Positions 39,586 to 49,130 of a DNA stretch of 64,000 nt are shown piece after piece (the first letter of the stretch is position 1; each line of letters starts with the position of its first letter). The stretch is from Microvirga splendida. GTDB lineage: Bacteria; Pseudomonadota; Alphaproteobacteria; Rhizobiales; Beijerinckiaceae. The stretch covers positions 62,001 to 126,000 of the forward strand of contig NZ_JAELXT010000009.1 in NCBI RefSeq assembly GCF_016427565.1, written 5' to 3'. The notes under the pieces are model-generated. The model was given only the letters and a program-made list of their open reading frames with translations, was not told where the DNA came from and did not search any database. A program made the position numbers and the translations under genes.

Positions 39586-39680
39586 GAGGATTATTGTCGC
39601 GCTTAAACGCCCCGTCGACAAGAGCAGCAGGGCATTCGACAAAGGGCGAATGAACTATTCCGGGCCTTTCGGCGCGTTCC

Positions 39681-40505
39681 CTAGCGTACCGTGAAGCCCT
39701 TGGGATCCCAGGAGACCTTCGGATATTGGGGGTTCATGTCTTCCAGGGTTGCCTTGACGATGTTCGCGATGGCGGCGTTGCGGACCCATTTCCGGTCGGC
39801 CGGGATGACGTGCCAGGGCGCCCATGGGGTCGAGCAGCGGTGAAGCATGGTCTCGTAGGCCTCCTGGTAGTCGTCCCAATGCTCCCTGTCGTCCAGGTCG
39901 CCGGCATTGAACTTCCAGTTCTTCGCGGGATCGTCGAGGCGGGCCTGCAGGCGCTCCTTCTGCTCGTCCTTCGAGATGTGGAGCATGAACTTGAGGATCG
40001 TGGTGCCGTTCTCGACCAGCATCTTCTCGAAGGCGTTGATCTGCTCGTAGCGCTGCTCGATCACCGGCTCGGGCGCGAACTTCCTGACCTTCCCGATCAG
40101 GACATCCTCGTAATGGGAGCGGTTGAAGATGCCGATGGTGCCGCGCCGGGGGCAGACGGCGTGAACGCGCCAGAAATAGTCATGCTCCAGTTCGAGCTTC
40201 GTGGGCGGGCCGAAGGCATGGACCGCGACACCCAAGGGCCCCGTAGCATTGAAGACGCCCCGGATCGTGCCGTCCTTGCCCGAGGTATCCGTGCCCTGGA
40301 GGATCACGAGGAGCGCCCGCGAGCCCTCGGCATAGAGCCGGTCCTGGAGCGTATCGATGTCCTTGGCGAGAGCGGCCGTCCTGGCCTTCGTCTCCTGCTC
40401 GTCTCCGAAGAGCGACTTGTCGCGCGGATCGCGGTCCCGAAGGCGGACCTTCCCGCCGGGTTCCACCCGCAGCTTCTCGATCAGGGTCGTGGCCAGATCC
40501 GTCAT
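39681..40505 (-). CDS. polyphosphate kinase 2 family protein
   Basis: A 274-residue PPK2 enzyme that moves phosphate between polyphosphate and a nucleotide. Walker A-like GTDTSGKDGTIR, the lid region HAVCPRRGTIGIFNRSHYEDVL and KFMLHISKDEQ are visible. The one-domain length fits class I or III; which nucleotide is used cannot be decided by eye. The ATG at 40505 has GGGAG with six bases, so the earlier in-frame ATG at 40511 is rejected. Confidence 0.87.
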   Translation of the reverse strand: MTDLATTLIEKLRVEPGGKVRLRDRDPRDKSLFGDEQETKARTAALAKDIDTLQDRLYAEGSRALLVILQGTDTSGKDGTIRGVFNATGPLGVAVHAFGPPTKLELEHDYFWRVHAVCPRRGTIGIFNRSHYEDVLIGKVRKFAPEPVIEQRYEQINAFEKMLVENGTTILKFMLHISKDEQKERLQARLDDPAKNWKFNAGDLDDREHWDDYQEAYETMLHRCSTPWAPWHVIPADRKWVRNAAIANIVKATLEDMNPQYPKVSWDPKGFTVR

Positions 40506-40575
40506 CGTCATCTCCCGCTTGTCTTGAGGACGATAGGGCGTGACGGTCCGAAAGGAAGATTGGGATCGTCGCTAT

Positions 40576-40622
40576 CGCATCGTGCGGAAAAGTGGACCCG
40601 GTTTTCCGGTCCACACGATGCG
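40576..40622. repeat. dispersed palindromic repeat, copy 1
   Basis: Outer arms CGCATCGTG (40576-40584) and CACGATGCG (40614-40622) enclose an inner CGGAAAAGTGGACC / GGTTTTCCGGTCCAC structure. The AAGTGGAnnCCGGTT core recurs in copy 3. It lies in the 252-base gap between the divergent PPK2 and GST genes and resembles the palindromic intergenic elements common in Rhizobiales. Confidence 0.75.
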
Positions 40623-40635
40623 ATCTTTAGGAGCG

Positions 40636-40686
40636 GAGCATCGGATGGATCCCAAAAGTGCAAGTCCACTTTTGGGTCCGATGCTC
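40636..40686. repeat. dispersed palindromic repeat, copy 2 (variant)
   Basis: Arms GAGCATCGGA (40636-40645) and TCCGATGCTC (40677-40686), then CCCAAAAGTG and CACTTTTGGG inside, with a five-base bulge on one side. It follows copy 1 by 13 bases. The two hairpins together would fold into a cloverleaf-like double stem, but show no tRNA features. Confidence 0.75.
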
Positions 40687-40757
40687 AAGGATGCCCTTTA
40701 CGGCTTTCCCGGCCCCATCTACCAAGGTGGAGCAATAAAACCACCCAGGGGCTCCCG

Positions 40758-41393
40758 ATGCTCGCTCTCTACTACTATCCCGGCAATGCCAGCCTTCTGC
40801 CGCACATGATGCTGCGCGAGATTGGAGCCGAGTTCGAACTGCGCCTCGTGGACCGGGGGCAGAATTTTCAGAAGAGCGCCGAGTATCTCAGGCTCAACCC
40901 CAATGGCCGCATCCCGGTTCTCGTCGATGGCGATCTCGTGCTGTTCGAGACGGCCGCCGTTGCCCTGCACCTCGCCGACAAGTTCCCGCAGGCGGGTCTT
41001 GCGCCGGCCGTCGGAACCGCGGAGCGGGCCGAGTTCTACAAGTGGATGATCCACCTGACGAATACCCCGCAGGCGGAATACCGCGCCTGGTTCTACCCGA
41101 ACGAGCATGTGAGCGACGAGGCTGCCGCGCCGGCGGTGAAGCAGGCGGCCAATGAGCGCCTCACCCGCATGTTCGACGTGATCTCCGAGCAGCTCGGCGA
41201 CCGGACATGGGTTCTCGGGGACCGGTTCTCCGCCGCCGATCTCTTCCTATTCATGCTGATCCGTTGGGGCCGCGGCATGCCGCGCCCGCCGCGCAACGTG
41301 CCGAACCTGAACGCCCTGGCGGAGCGCGTCCTGGCCCGGCCGGCGGTGCAGCAGGCGCTCGAGGCGGAAGGCATCAAGGCCCCGGTCTTCTAA
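40758..41393 (+). CDS. glutathione S-transferase family protein
   Basis: A 211-residue GST. The N-terminal thioredoxin-like domain has LNPNGRIPVLVDGDLVLFETAAVALHLAD (cis-Pro and the glutathione gamma-glutamyl Glu-Thr/Ser pair). The C-terminal helical domain has GDRFSAADLFLFML. The active-site residue is probably Tyr or Ser near the N-terminus (YYYPGNAS). The start at 40758 follows AGGGG. Convergent with ligD, three bases between the stops. Confidence 0.87.
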   Translation: MLALYYYPGNASLLPHMMLREIGAEFELRLVDRGQNFQKSAEYLRLNPNGRIPVLVDGDLVLFETAAVALHLADKFPQAGLAPAVGTAERAEFYKWMIHLTNTPQAEYRAWFYPNEHVSDEAAAPAVKQAANERLTRMFDVISEQLGDRTWVLGDRFSAADLFLFMLIRWGRGMPRPPRNVPNLNALAERVLARPAVQQALEAEGIKAPVF

Positions 41394-41396
41394 ACG

Positions 41397-42989
41397 CTAT
41401 TTCCTGCGCGCAGCGCGCTTCGAAGATTTTGCTTCCGGCAGAACCTGATCGATCTTTCCAAGATTCGCCCAAGGATCCCTCCTGAGCGAGAGGAGACGTT
41501 TGCCCAGGTTCTCGACCGTGAAGCCGTTGGGCCTGAGATCGGGTGAAAGCTCGTCCCAGGCCAACGGCGTGGCCACGGGCGCACCGGGGCGGGAGCGGGT
41601 GGAGTAGGGCGCGACCGCCGAGGCCTCGCGGTTGTTGCGCAGGTAGTCGATGAAGATGCGGCCCTCGCGCTCCTGCTTCACCGACGTGGTGGTGTAACGG
41701 TCCGGCTCGTCGGCGGCTATGGCCTCTGCGAGCCCGCGCGTGAAGGCGAGGGCCTCCTTCCACGAGGCCTTAGGCTTCAGGGGAACCACCACGTGCAGAC
41801 CCTTGCCGCCCGTGGTCTTGACGAAGCTTTCCAGCTGCAGCGCCTTCAGGCGCTCCCGAACCGCAAGAGCGCCTTCGATCGCGCGCGGCCATTCCACGCC
41901 TTCGCCCGGGTCGAGGTCGAAGACGAGCCGGTCGGGGCGTTCGAGATCGGCCAGGGTCGCGCCCCAGACATGCATCTCCAGGACGCCCGACTGCACGAGG
42001 GCGATCACGCCCTGGATATCGGTGACGGTCAGGGCCTCCTGCTCGCCGCCGTTGTCCGGGATCATGGTGCGATGAATGAAGTCGCTCATGCCGGCCCAGG
42101 AATGGCGCTGGACGAAGCACTTCTTCTGCGTGCCTCCCGGGCAGCGGATGAGGGTGAGGGGACGATTGGCGAGGTGCGGCAGGAGCCAATCGCCGATGTC
42201 GAGATAGAACTCCGCCAGCTCCTGCTTGGTGAGCCCCTGATCCTCCCACAGCACGCGCTCTGGGTGGGTGAGGCGGACGCCTGCCACCGCGATGTCCTCG
42301 GACTTTTCGGCCTTGGGGCTCGGAACCCGCTTTCCGGGTTTTGCGGTCTTCGCCGGCGTGGCCTTCTTCAACGCGGATTTCGGCTTCGAGGAGCTTTTGT
42401 TCGGAGGGCTCTTGGCAGCGCGCGCGGGTGCGATCTCATCAAGCGAGCGCCCGGTCTTTACCGAGAGCGGCGCCTCCTCGAGGATGTCCGGGTCGTCCTC
42501 GGCTCTCGCATAGGCATCATCGGCCTTGATCAGCAGCCACGACGGCTGGCGCTCGCGTGGGCGCTTCGCCATGCGGACGAGATGCCAGGTGCCTTCGAGC
42601 TTCTCGCCATCGAGGCGGAAGGTGAGGCGGCCTTTCTCGTAAGCCTCGTGAGGATCCCCCTCCGGCTCCCACGTCCCGCGATCCCACAGCAGGACGGTAC
42701 CGCCGCCATACTGGCCTTCGGGGATGGTGCCTTCGAAGTCGCCGTATTCCAGCGGATGATCCTCGACCTCGACGGCCAGTCGCTTCTCGCCCTTGACGAG
42801 GCTGGGGCCCTTGGCCAAAGCCCAGCTCTTCAGCACGCCGTCGAGCTCAAGCCGAAAATCATAGTGCAGGCGGGAGGCATCGTGCTTCTGCACCACGAAG
42901 GAAGCGCCCCGGCGCCGGGAGGCCTTGCCTGCCGGCTCCGAGGTTTTCGTGAAGTCGCGCTTGGCGCGGTAAGTTGCGAGCTTTGCCAT
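41397..42989 (-). CDS. ligD: LigD-like NHEJ protein: 3'-phosphoesterase + polymerase domains, ligase domain absent
   Basis: A 530-residue protein. Residues about 20-165 are a LigD 3'-phosphoesterase domain (QKHDASRLHYDFRLELDG with the catalytic His, Asp and Arg). Residues about 185-235 are a Lys/Ala/Pro/Ser-rich linker. Residues about 240-520 are the AEP-type polymerase domain (LIRCPGG, WGATLADLERPDRLVFDLDPGEGVEW with the Asp-x-Asp metal site, KTTGGKGLHV). Full LigD is PE-LIG-POL at about 800-900 residues; the ligase block with its Lys-x-Asp-Gly motif is missing. It would process and fill ends and need another ligase. No ku gene is in this window. Confidence 0.88.
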   Translation of the reverse strand: MAKLATYRAKRDFTKTSEPAGKASRRRGASFVVQKHDASRLHYDFRLELDGVLKSWALAKGPSLVKGEKRLAVEVEDHPLEYGDFEGTIPEGQYGGGTVLLWDRGTWEPEGDPHEAYEKGRLTFRLDGEKLEGTWHLVRMAKRPRERQPSWLLIKADDAYARAEDDPDILEEAPLSVKTGRSLDEIAPARAAKSPPNKSSSKPKSALKKATPAKTAKPGKRVPSPKAEKSEDIAVAGVRLTHPERVLWEDQGLTKQELAEFYLDIGDWLLPHLANRPLTLIRCPGGTQKKCFVQRHSWAGMSDFIHRTMIPDNGGEQEALTVTDIQGVIALVQSGVLEMHVWGATLADLERPDRLVFDLDPGEGVEWPRAIEGALAVRERLKALQLESFVKTTGGKGLHVVVPLKPKASWKEALAFTRGLAEAIAADEPDRYTTTSVKQEREGRIFIDYLRNNREASAVAPYSTRSRPGAPVATPLAWDELSPDLRPNGFTVENLGKRLLSLRRDPWANLGKIDQVLPEAKSSKRAARRK

Positions 42990-42998
42990 GGCGCCTGA

Positions 42999-43042
42999 GC
43001 ATGATCCGGTGAAGTGGATACCGGTTCACCGCACGAGCATGC
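42999..43042. repeat. dispersed palindromic repeat, copy 3
   Basis: GCATG (42999-43003) pairs with CATGC (43038-43042), and CGGTGAA (43007-43013) with TTCACCG (43025-43031). The core AAGTGGATACCGGTT matches copy 1 except at two positions. It sits just upstream of ligD, so the three copies bracket the GST-ligD pair. Confidence 0.7.
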
Positions 43043-43087
43043 GACGAACAAAGATCAAATCCGCGCCATGCTGTCCGGTTCCAACCC

Positions 43088-44722
<1,635 letters not shown>

Positions 44723-44723
44723 G

Positions 44724-45872
44724 TCAGCGATCCTTCGGGTCGAGGGCGTCGCGCAGCCCATCGCCGATGAAGTTGAGGGCGAATAGCGTGGAGACGAGGA
44801 AGATCGAGGGGAAAATCAGCATGAAAGCCGCACCCTGGATGTTGCGTGCGCCGTCGGCGATCAGAACGCCCCAGCTCGTCATGGGCTCCTGGACGCCCAG
44901 GCCAAGGAACGACAGGAAGCTCTCCAGAAGGATCACCTTCGGAACCAGGAGCGTCATGTAGACGACCACCGGGCCGAGCGTGTTGGGAATCACGTGGCGG
45001 CGGATGATTCCTTTGGTTCCAACGCCCAGCGCCTCGGCGGCTTGGACGAATTCCTGACGCTTGATCGAGAGCGTTTGGCCGCGCACGATGCGGGCCATAT
45101 CGAGCCAAGTGACGGCGCCGACTGCAATAAACATCAGAATGAAGTTTCGGCCGAAGAACACCACCAGCATGATGACGAAGAAGATGAAAGGCAGCGAATA
45201 GAGGATGTCGACGAAGCGCATCATGGCCACATCGATCCGCCCGCCGAGATAGCCCGAGGTTGCACCGTACAGAACGCCGATGACGAGGGCCACGAACGTG
45301 GCGAGGAGACCGATGGAGAGCGAGATGCGTCCCGCAAACAGGGTTCTCGTCAGGAGGTCCCGGCCATTCGTGTCGGTGCCGAAGTAGAAGTGACGGCGTT
45401 CGATGGGAACCTCGACCGTGAGACGCCGTCCTTCCTCGCCACGTTCCGTCACCTGTGCCTCGCCGAACATGTCGGAGCGGCTGAAGAATGCCAGCGAACG
45501 CTCGTCGATGGGGCGCTGCCCCACGAAGGTCGCGCGCAGGGTGTCCCCCTCGACGGCGATCCCTTCCGGCTTCGCTCTCAGGCGTGAGCCGATGCGCTCC
45601 ACGGCCGGCGTGATCTGCTCCGGCTTCGGATAAGCCGTCAGGCTCGCAGGAATGCGGGAATACTCCGTATAGATCTGATCGTACCGGTGTCCCGTGATTT
45701 CAGGGCCGATGATGCAGGCCAGCGCCATGAGGATGAGCCAGCCGATGCTGACCACAGCCGCCTTGTTGCGAAAGAGGCGAGCCCGGGCATCCGCCCAGAG
45801 CGAACGCCCCTTGACGGATCCGACCATGGTATCTGTGGGTATGACGGCGCCTTGAGCCATAGGTACACTCAC
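44724..45872 (-). CDS. peptide ABC transporter permease (OppC/DppC-like)
   Basis: A 382-residue inner-membrane permease. Between the first helix (about 35-57) and the second is a polar stretch of some 120 residues, ending in FYFGTDTNGRDLLTRT, the conserved OppC motif. The C-terminal half has the EAA loop (AAEALGVGTKGIIRRHVIPN). The GTG at 45872 overlaps the dppB stop; the ATG at 45860 is an alternative. Confidence 0.86.
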   Translation of the reverse strand: MSVPMAQGAVIPTDTMVGSVKGRSLWADARARLFRNKAAVVSIGWLILMALACIIGPEITGHRYDQIYTEYSRIPASLTAYPKPEQITPAVERIGSRLRAKPEGIAVEGDTLRATFVGQRPIDERSLAFFSRSDMFGEAQVTERGEEGRRLTVEVPIERRHFYFGTDTNGRDLLTRTLFAGRISLSIGLLATFVALVIGVLYGATSGYLGGRIDVAMMRFVDILYSLPFIFFVIMLVVFFGRNFILMFIAVGAVTWLDMARIVRGQTLSIKRQEFVQAAEALGVGTKGIIRRHVIPNTLGPVVVYMTLLVPKVILLESFLSFLGLGVQEPMTSWGVLIADGARNIQGAAFMLIFPSIFLVSTLFALNFIGDGLRDALDPKDR

Positions 45873-46789
45873 TCGTAGCGGACGCGTGGATCGATGATGG
45901 CGTAAAGAATATCGACCAGCAGGTTGAAGAACATGACGAAGACTGCGACCAGGACGACGGTTCCCATCACAAGGGTATAGTCGCGGTTGAGGGCGCCTTC
46001 GACGAAGTAGCGTCCCACGCCCGGCAGGGCGAAGATCGTTTCCACCACGACGGAGCCTGTGAGCAGCGCGGCCGCGGCCGGGCCGAGATAGGACACAATG
46101 GGCAATGAAGCGCCGCGCAGGGCGTGGAGGACCACGACCGAGGTCGGAAGACCGAGGGAGCGTAGGGTCCTGATATGGTTGGAGCGCAGGGCCTCGATCA
46201 TCGAGGCGCGGATCATGCGCGCAACCACGGCCAATTGGGGAAGGGCCAGCACGATGACGGGGAGAATGATGTTGCGGACCGAGCCGTCATTCCAGCCACC
46301 GACCGGCAGAAGAGCCAGCATGAGCCCGAAGACGATCTGGAACACCGGGGCGATCACGAAGTTGGGGATCGTCAGACCCATGGTTCCAAAGCTGGAGACA
46401 ACATAGTCGATCCAACTGTTTTGGCGCAGGGCGGCGATGGAGCCGAGGGTTCCGCCGAGGAGAACGGCCGTCAGAAGAGCCAGCGAGCCTAGCGTTATCG
46501 AGACGGGCAGGCCCCTGGCGAAGAGGTCGCCGATGGTGAAATCCCGGAGGTAGAACGACGGTCCGAAGTCGCCTTGAGCCAGATGCCAGAGATAGATGCC
46601 GTACTGCTCGATCAGTGGCTTGTCGAGATTGTAGATGCGCTTGAGGTTCTCCATCACCGTAGCTTCCAGAGGCTGCTCGAGGTCGAACGGCCCGCCTGGC
46701 GCGATGCGGATGAGGAAGAACGAGATCGTGACGACCAGGAACAGCGTCGGAATGGCTGAGAGGAAACGGCGCAGAATGAAAGATAACAC
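45869..46789 (-). CDS. peptide ABC transporter permease (OppB/DppB-like)
   Basis: A 306-residue permease with six helices. It begins VLSFILRRFLSAIPTLF from the GTG at 46789, the usual N-terminus of the family, with GCGAGATCC in front; the frame continues upstream to 46870 through a terminator hairpin and is not expected to be translated. The EAA loop reads LRSLGLPTSVVVLHALRG. Pairs with the OppC-like protein. Confidence 0.87.
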   Translation of the reverse strand: MLSFILRRFLSAIPTLFLVVTISFFLIRIAPGGPFDLEQPLEATVMENLKRIYNLDKPLIEQYGIYLWHLAQGDFGPSFYLRDFTIGDLFARGLPVSITLGSLALLTAVLLGGTLGSIAALRQNSWIDYVVSSFGTMGLTIPNFVIAPVFQIVFGLMLALLPVGGWNDGSVRNIILPVIVLALPQLAVVARMIRASMIEALRSNHIRTLRSLGLPTSVVVLHALRGASLPIVSYLGPAAAALLTGSVVVETIFALPGVGRYFVEGALNRDYTLVMGTVVLVAVFVMFFNLLVDILYAIIDPRVRYE

Positions 46790-46847
46790 GCTGGATCTCG
46801 CAAAATCGATACGGACCCTGTGAGGATCCGATCTCCATGGCCTATGG

Positions 46848-46879
46848 AAAAAAGTCCCGGGGATGAGCATCCCCGGGAC
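46848..46879 (-). terminator. intercistronic terminator/attenuator between oppA and oppB
   Basis: On the minus strand, an 11-base perfect stem GTCCCGGGGAT / ATCCCCGGGAC (46854-46879) with a four-base loop is followed at once by six Us (46848-46853), a textbook rho-independent terminator. It lies 15 bases after oppA and 58 bases before oppB. Partial read-through would yield much more binding protein than permease, the ratio such importers need. Confidence 0.85.
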
Positions 46880-46894
46880 GCTGACGCAAGTGGC

Positions 46895-48481
46895 TTACTG
46901 CTTGATCGACATGTAGCGGGTCGGGTGGAAGCCCGTCGGGTTGTCAACCCAGCCCTGAAGCTTGTTCGAGACGAGGTTGTTGTTGCCGTAGAACAGCACC
47001 GGGATGTACGGCATGTCCTTCAAGGCGATGGCCTCGGCCTGCTTCAGGATATCGGCCCGCTTGTCGAGGTTCTGCTCCTTGGCGGCCTTATCCATCAGCG
47101 CGTCGTACTCGGGGTTGTTGTACTTCGCGTAATTGAAGCCCTTGTTGTCGGACTCCAGAATGAACAGGAAGTTCTGCGGGTCGGAGTAGTCGGCGATCCA
47201 GCCTGCGCGGGCGGCCTCGTAGTCGTTCGTGTCGCGCAGGACCGCGAAGTGGGTCTTTCCGTCCGTGTTGATGAACGAGGTCTCCACGCCGATGCGCTTC
47301 CAGTCGTCGGCAACCTGAACGACGGTGTTCTTGTTGTTGTCCGTGGTGTTGTAGCGCAGTTGCACCTTCAGCGGCTTACCCGGGCCGTAGCCGGCCTGCT
47401 TGAGCAGTTCCTTGGCCTTGTCCTCGCGCTCGATCGGCGACATGTCCTTGAAGTCGACGGTTGCCGGCTCCTTGTAGTTGCCGATGCCCGGAGGAACGAT
47501 GGAATAGGCTGGAAGCATCGCGCCGCCCCAGACCTGCTCGGAGATCAGTTCGCGGTCGATCACCATCGACAGGGCCTGGCGGACCCGCGGGTCCTTCAGG
47601 TTTTCCTTCGTGGTGTTGAGAGCGATGTAGTAGAGGCCGAGACGCGGCGAGGTGCGAACCTGGTTGCCGAGACGCTCGCGGAGCGCTTTCGCCTGGTCGG
47701 CGGGGAAGTCGCTCGTCGAGAGAAGCTCACCAGCCTCGAAACGGCGGGCCGTGGCTGCGAGATCCTTCTGCGGCTGGAAGACGACCCGGTCGATCTTGAC
47801 GTTCTGGGCGTCGTGGAAGTTGGCGTTCTTCTCCAGCGTGATCTGGGAGTTGGGCACGAAGTCCTTCAGCACATAGGGGCCGTTGGAAACGTAGTTGCCG
47901 GGCTTCACGAAGTCCGCGCCATGCTTCTGGATGCTGGCCGCATGGACCGGCAGGCCGGTCTGGTGGGTCAGCAACTCGAGGAAGTAGGGGGTCGGCTGCT
48001 CGAGGGTGATCTCAAGGGTGCGATCGTCGACCGCCTTCACGCCCAGGTCTTCAACCTTGCCCTGGCCCTTGTTGATCTTTTCCGCATTCTTGATCGGGTA
48101 CAGGATGTTGGCGTACTTCGCGCCCGTCGCCGGATCCATGATGCGGCGCAGGGAGAAGACGAAATCCGAGGCCTTCAGCGGATCGCCGTTGGACCACTTC
48201 GCGTTCGGGCGAAGGGTAAAACGGTAGGTCATGCCGTCGTCGCTGATCTCGTGCTTCTCGGCGACGCCCGGGACAACCTTGCCGGCTGCGTTGTAGGCCA
48301 TGAGCCCTTCCAGCATGTCGCGAAGGATGTGGGACTCATAGGTCGTGGAGGTCTTGTGCGGATCGAGCGTCTCAGGATCGGCATCGTTGCCGCGGTTGTA
48401 GACGACCTGAGCTGCCGCCATGCCCGTGAAGGCAACGGTGGCAAAGGCCGCAATCGTCGTGCGTTTCAGCCAAGATGACAT
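46895..48481 (-). CDS. peptide ABC transporter substrate-binding protein (OppA-like)
   Basis: A 528-residue periplasmic binding protein. A signal peptide runs to about residue 25 (GMAAAQ), followed by VVYNRGNDADPETLDPHKTST, and the later block KAVDDRTLEITLEQPTPYF and GWIADYSDPQNFL are typical of the family 5 peptide binders (OppA/MppA). First gene of the operon; the start at 48481 is preceded by AGAAAGGGAACACGTCCA, a usable ribosome site. Confidence 0.9.
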   Translation of the reverse strand: MSSWLKRTTIAAFATVAFTGMAAAQVVYNRGNDADPETLDPHKTSTTYESHILRDMLEGLMAYNAAGKVVPGVAEKHEISDDGMTYRFTLRPNAKWSNGDPLKASDFVFSLRRIMDPATGAKYANILYPIKNAEKINKGQGKVEDLGVKAVDDRTLEITLEQPTPYFLELLTHQTGLPVHAASIQKHGADFVKPGNYVSNGPYVLKDFVPNSQITLEKNANFHDAQNVKIDRVVFQPQKDLAATARRFEAGELLSTSDFPADQAKALRERLGNQVRTSPRLGLYYIALNTTKENLKDPRVRQALSMVIDRELISEQVWGGAMLPAYSIVPPGIGNYKEPATVDFKDMSPIEREDKAKELLKQAGYGPGKPLKVQLRYNTTDNNKNTVVQVADDWKRIGVETSFINTDGKTHFAVLRDTNDYEAARAGWIADYSDPQNFLFILESDNKGFNYAKYNNPEYDALMDKAAKEQNLDKRADILKQAEAIALKDMPYIPVLFYGNNNLVSNKLQGWVDNPTGFHPTRYMSIKQ

Positions 48482-48562
48482 TGGACGTGTTCCCTTTCTG
48501 GTTATTCCAGGGTTTTTGAATGTTTCGGTCAGAACCGGTAAGGCAGTAACCTTGTCCTATTT

Positions 48563-48576
48563 GTTGATCAATCAAC
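48563..48576. promoter_or_regulatory. palindrome upstream of oppA
   Basis: GTTGAT-CA-ATCAAC is a perfect inverted repeat in the 168-base region ahead of oppA, about 85 bases before its start. The AT-rich surroundings (48555-48610) would hold the promoter. A dimeric regulator site is plausible but the regulator is unknown. Confidence 0.4.
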
Positions 48577-48649
48577 TGTTTATGTCCAGTACTATCCAAA
48601 AAATTAAGGAATTCCTGGGATAACAAAGGGTTGGGGCTGTGGAGACCGC

Positions 48650-49084
48650 TCAGGCGCCCGTGTCGAAGACCAGGCCGACCGCTTCGATGCCGGCCGCCGC
48701 GGCGATCTCGTCGTTGTCGGAGGTGTCGCCGGAGACGCCGACGGATCCCAGGACCCGGCCTTGCGCGTCCTTGATCAGGACCCCGCCGGGAACCGGGACG
48801 AGTTGCCCTCCGACTGCGTGGGTGGCCGAAGCGATGAAGTAGGGGCGGTCGGTTGCCATCTTGTGCAGGGCGCGGGAGCCGACGCCCAGCGCCAGGGCGC
48901 CGTAAGCCTTGCCCATGGCGATCTCGGCCCGCTTGATGCTGGTGCCGTCCTCCGAGAGGAGGGCCTTGAGCGCGCCGCGGGCATCGTAGACCACCACCGC
49001 GAGAGGCTTGAAGGATTTCTCCCGCGCCGTCTTCAGGGCCGTGGTGGCAATGGTCTGGGCCGCTTCCAGGGTGAGTTCGGTCAC
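48650..49084 (-). CDS. GlcG/HbpS family heme-binding-like protein
   Basis: A 144-residue protein of the DUF336 family, with LTLEAAQTIATTALKTA at the N-terminus and AVGGQLVPVPGGVLIKD, GSVGVSGDTSDNDEIAAAAG at the C-terminus. HbpS in Streptomyces binds heme; GlcG accompanies glycolate oxidase. It follows puuD by 46 bases on the same strand, and PuuD carries a heme c domain, so a heme-related helper is possible (inference). No signal peptide. Confidence 0.78.
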   Translation of the reverse strand: MTELTLEAAQTIATTALKTAREKSFKPLAVVVYDARGALKALLSEDGTSIKRAEIAMGKAYGALALGVGSRALHKMATDRPYFIASATHAVGGQLVPVPGGVLIKDAQGRVLGSVGVSGDTSDNDEIAAAAGIEAVGLVFDTGA

Positions 49085-49130
49085 TCGGTTTCTCCGTCGA
49101 TAGGGTTACGGGTGCGCAATACGCGGATCG

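Noticed and set aside
40576..40686. Possible tRNA or small RNA from the double hairpin
   Set aside because: No anticodon-like loop, CCA or T-arm; the sequence fits a dispersed palindrome and recurs at 42999.
39726..40757. Plus-strand frame extending GST to 555 residues
   Set aside because: The upstream part is antisense to PPK2 and crosses the palindromic repeats; the GST fold starts at 40758 behind a good ribosome site.
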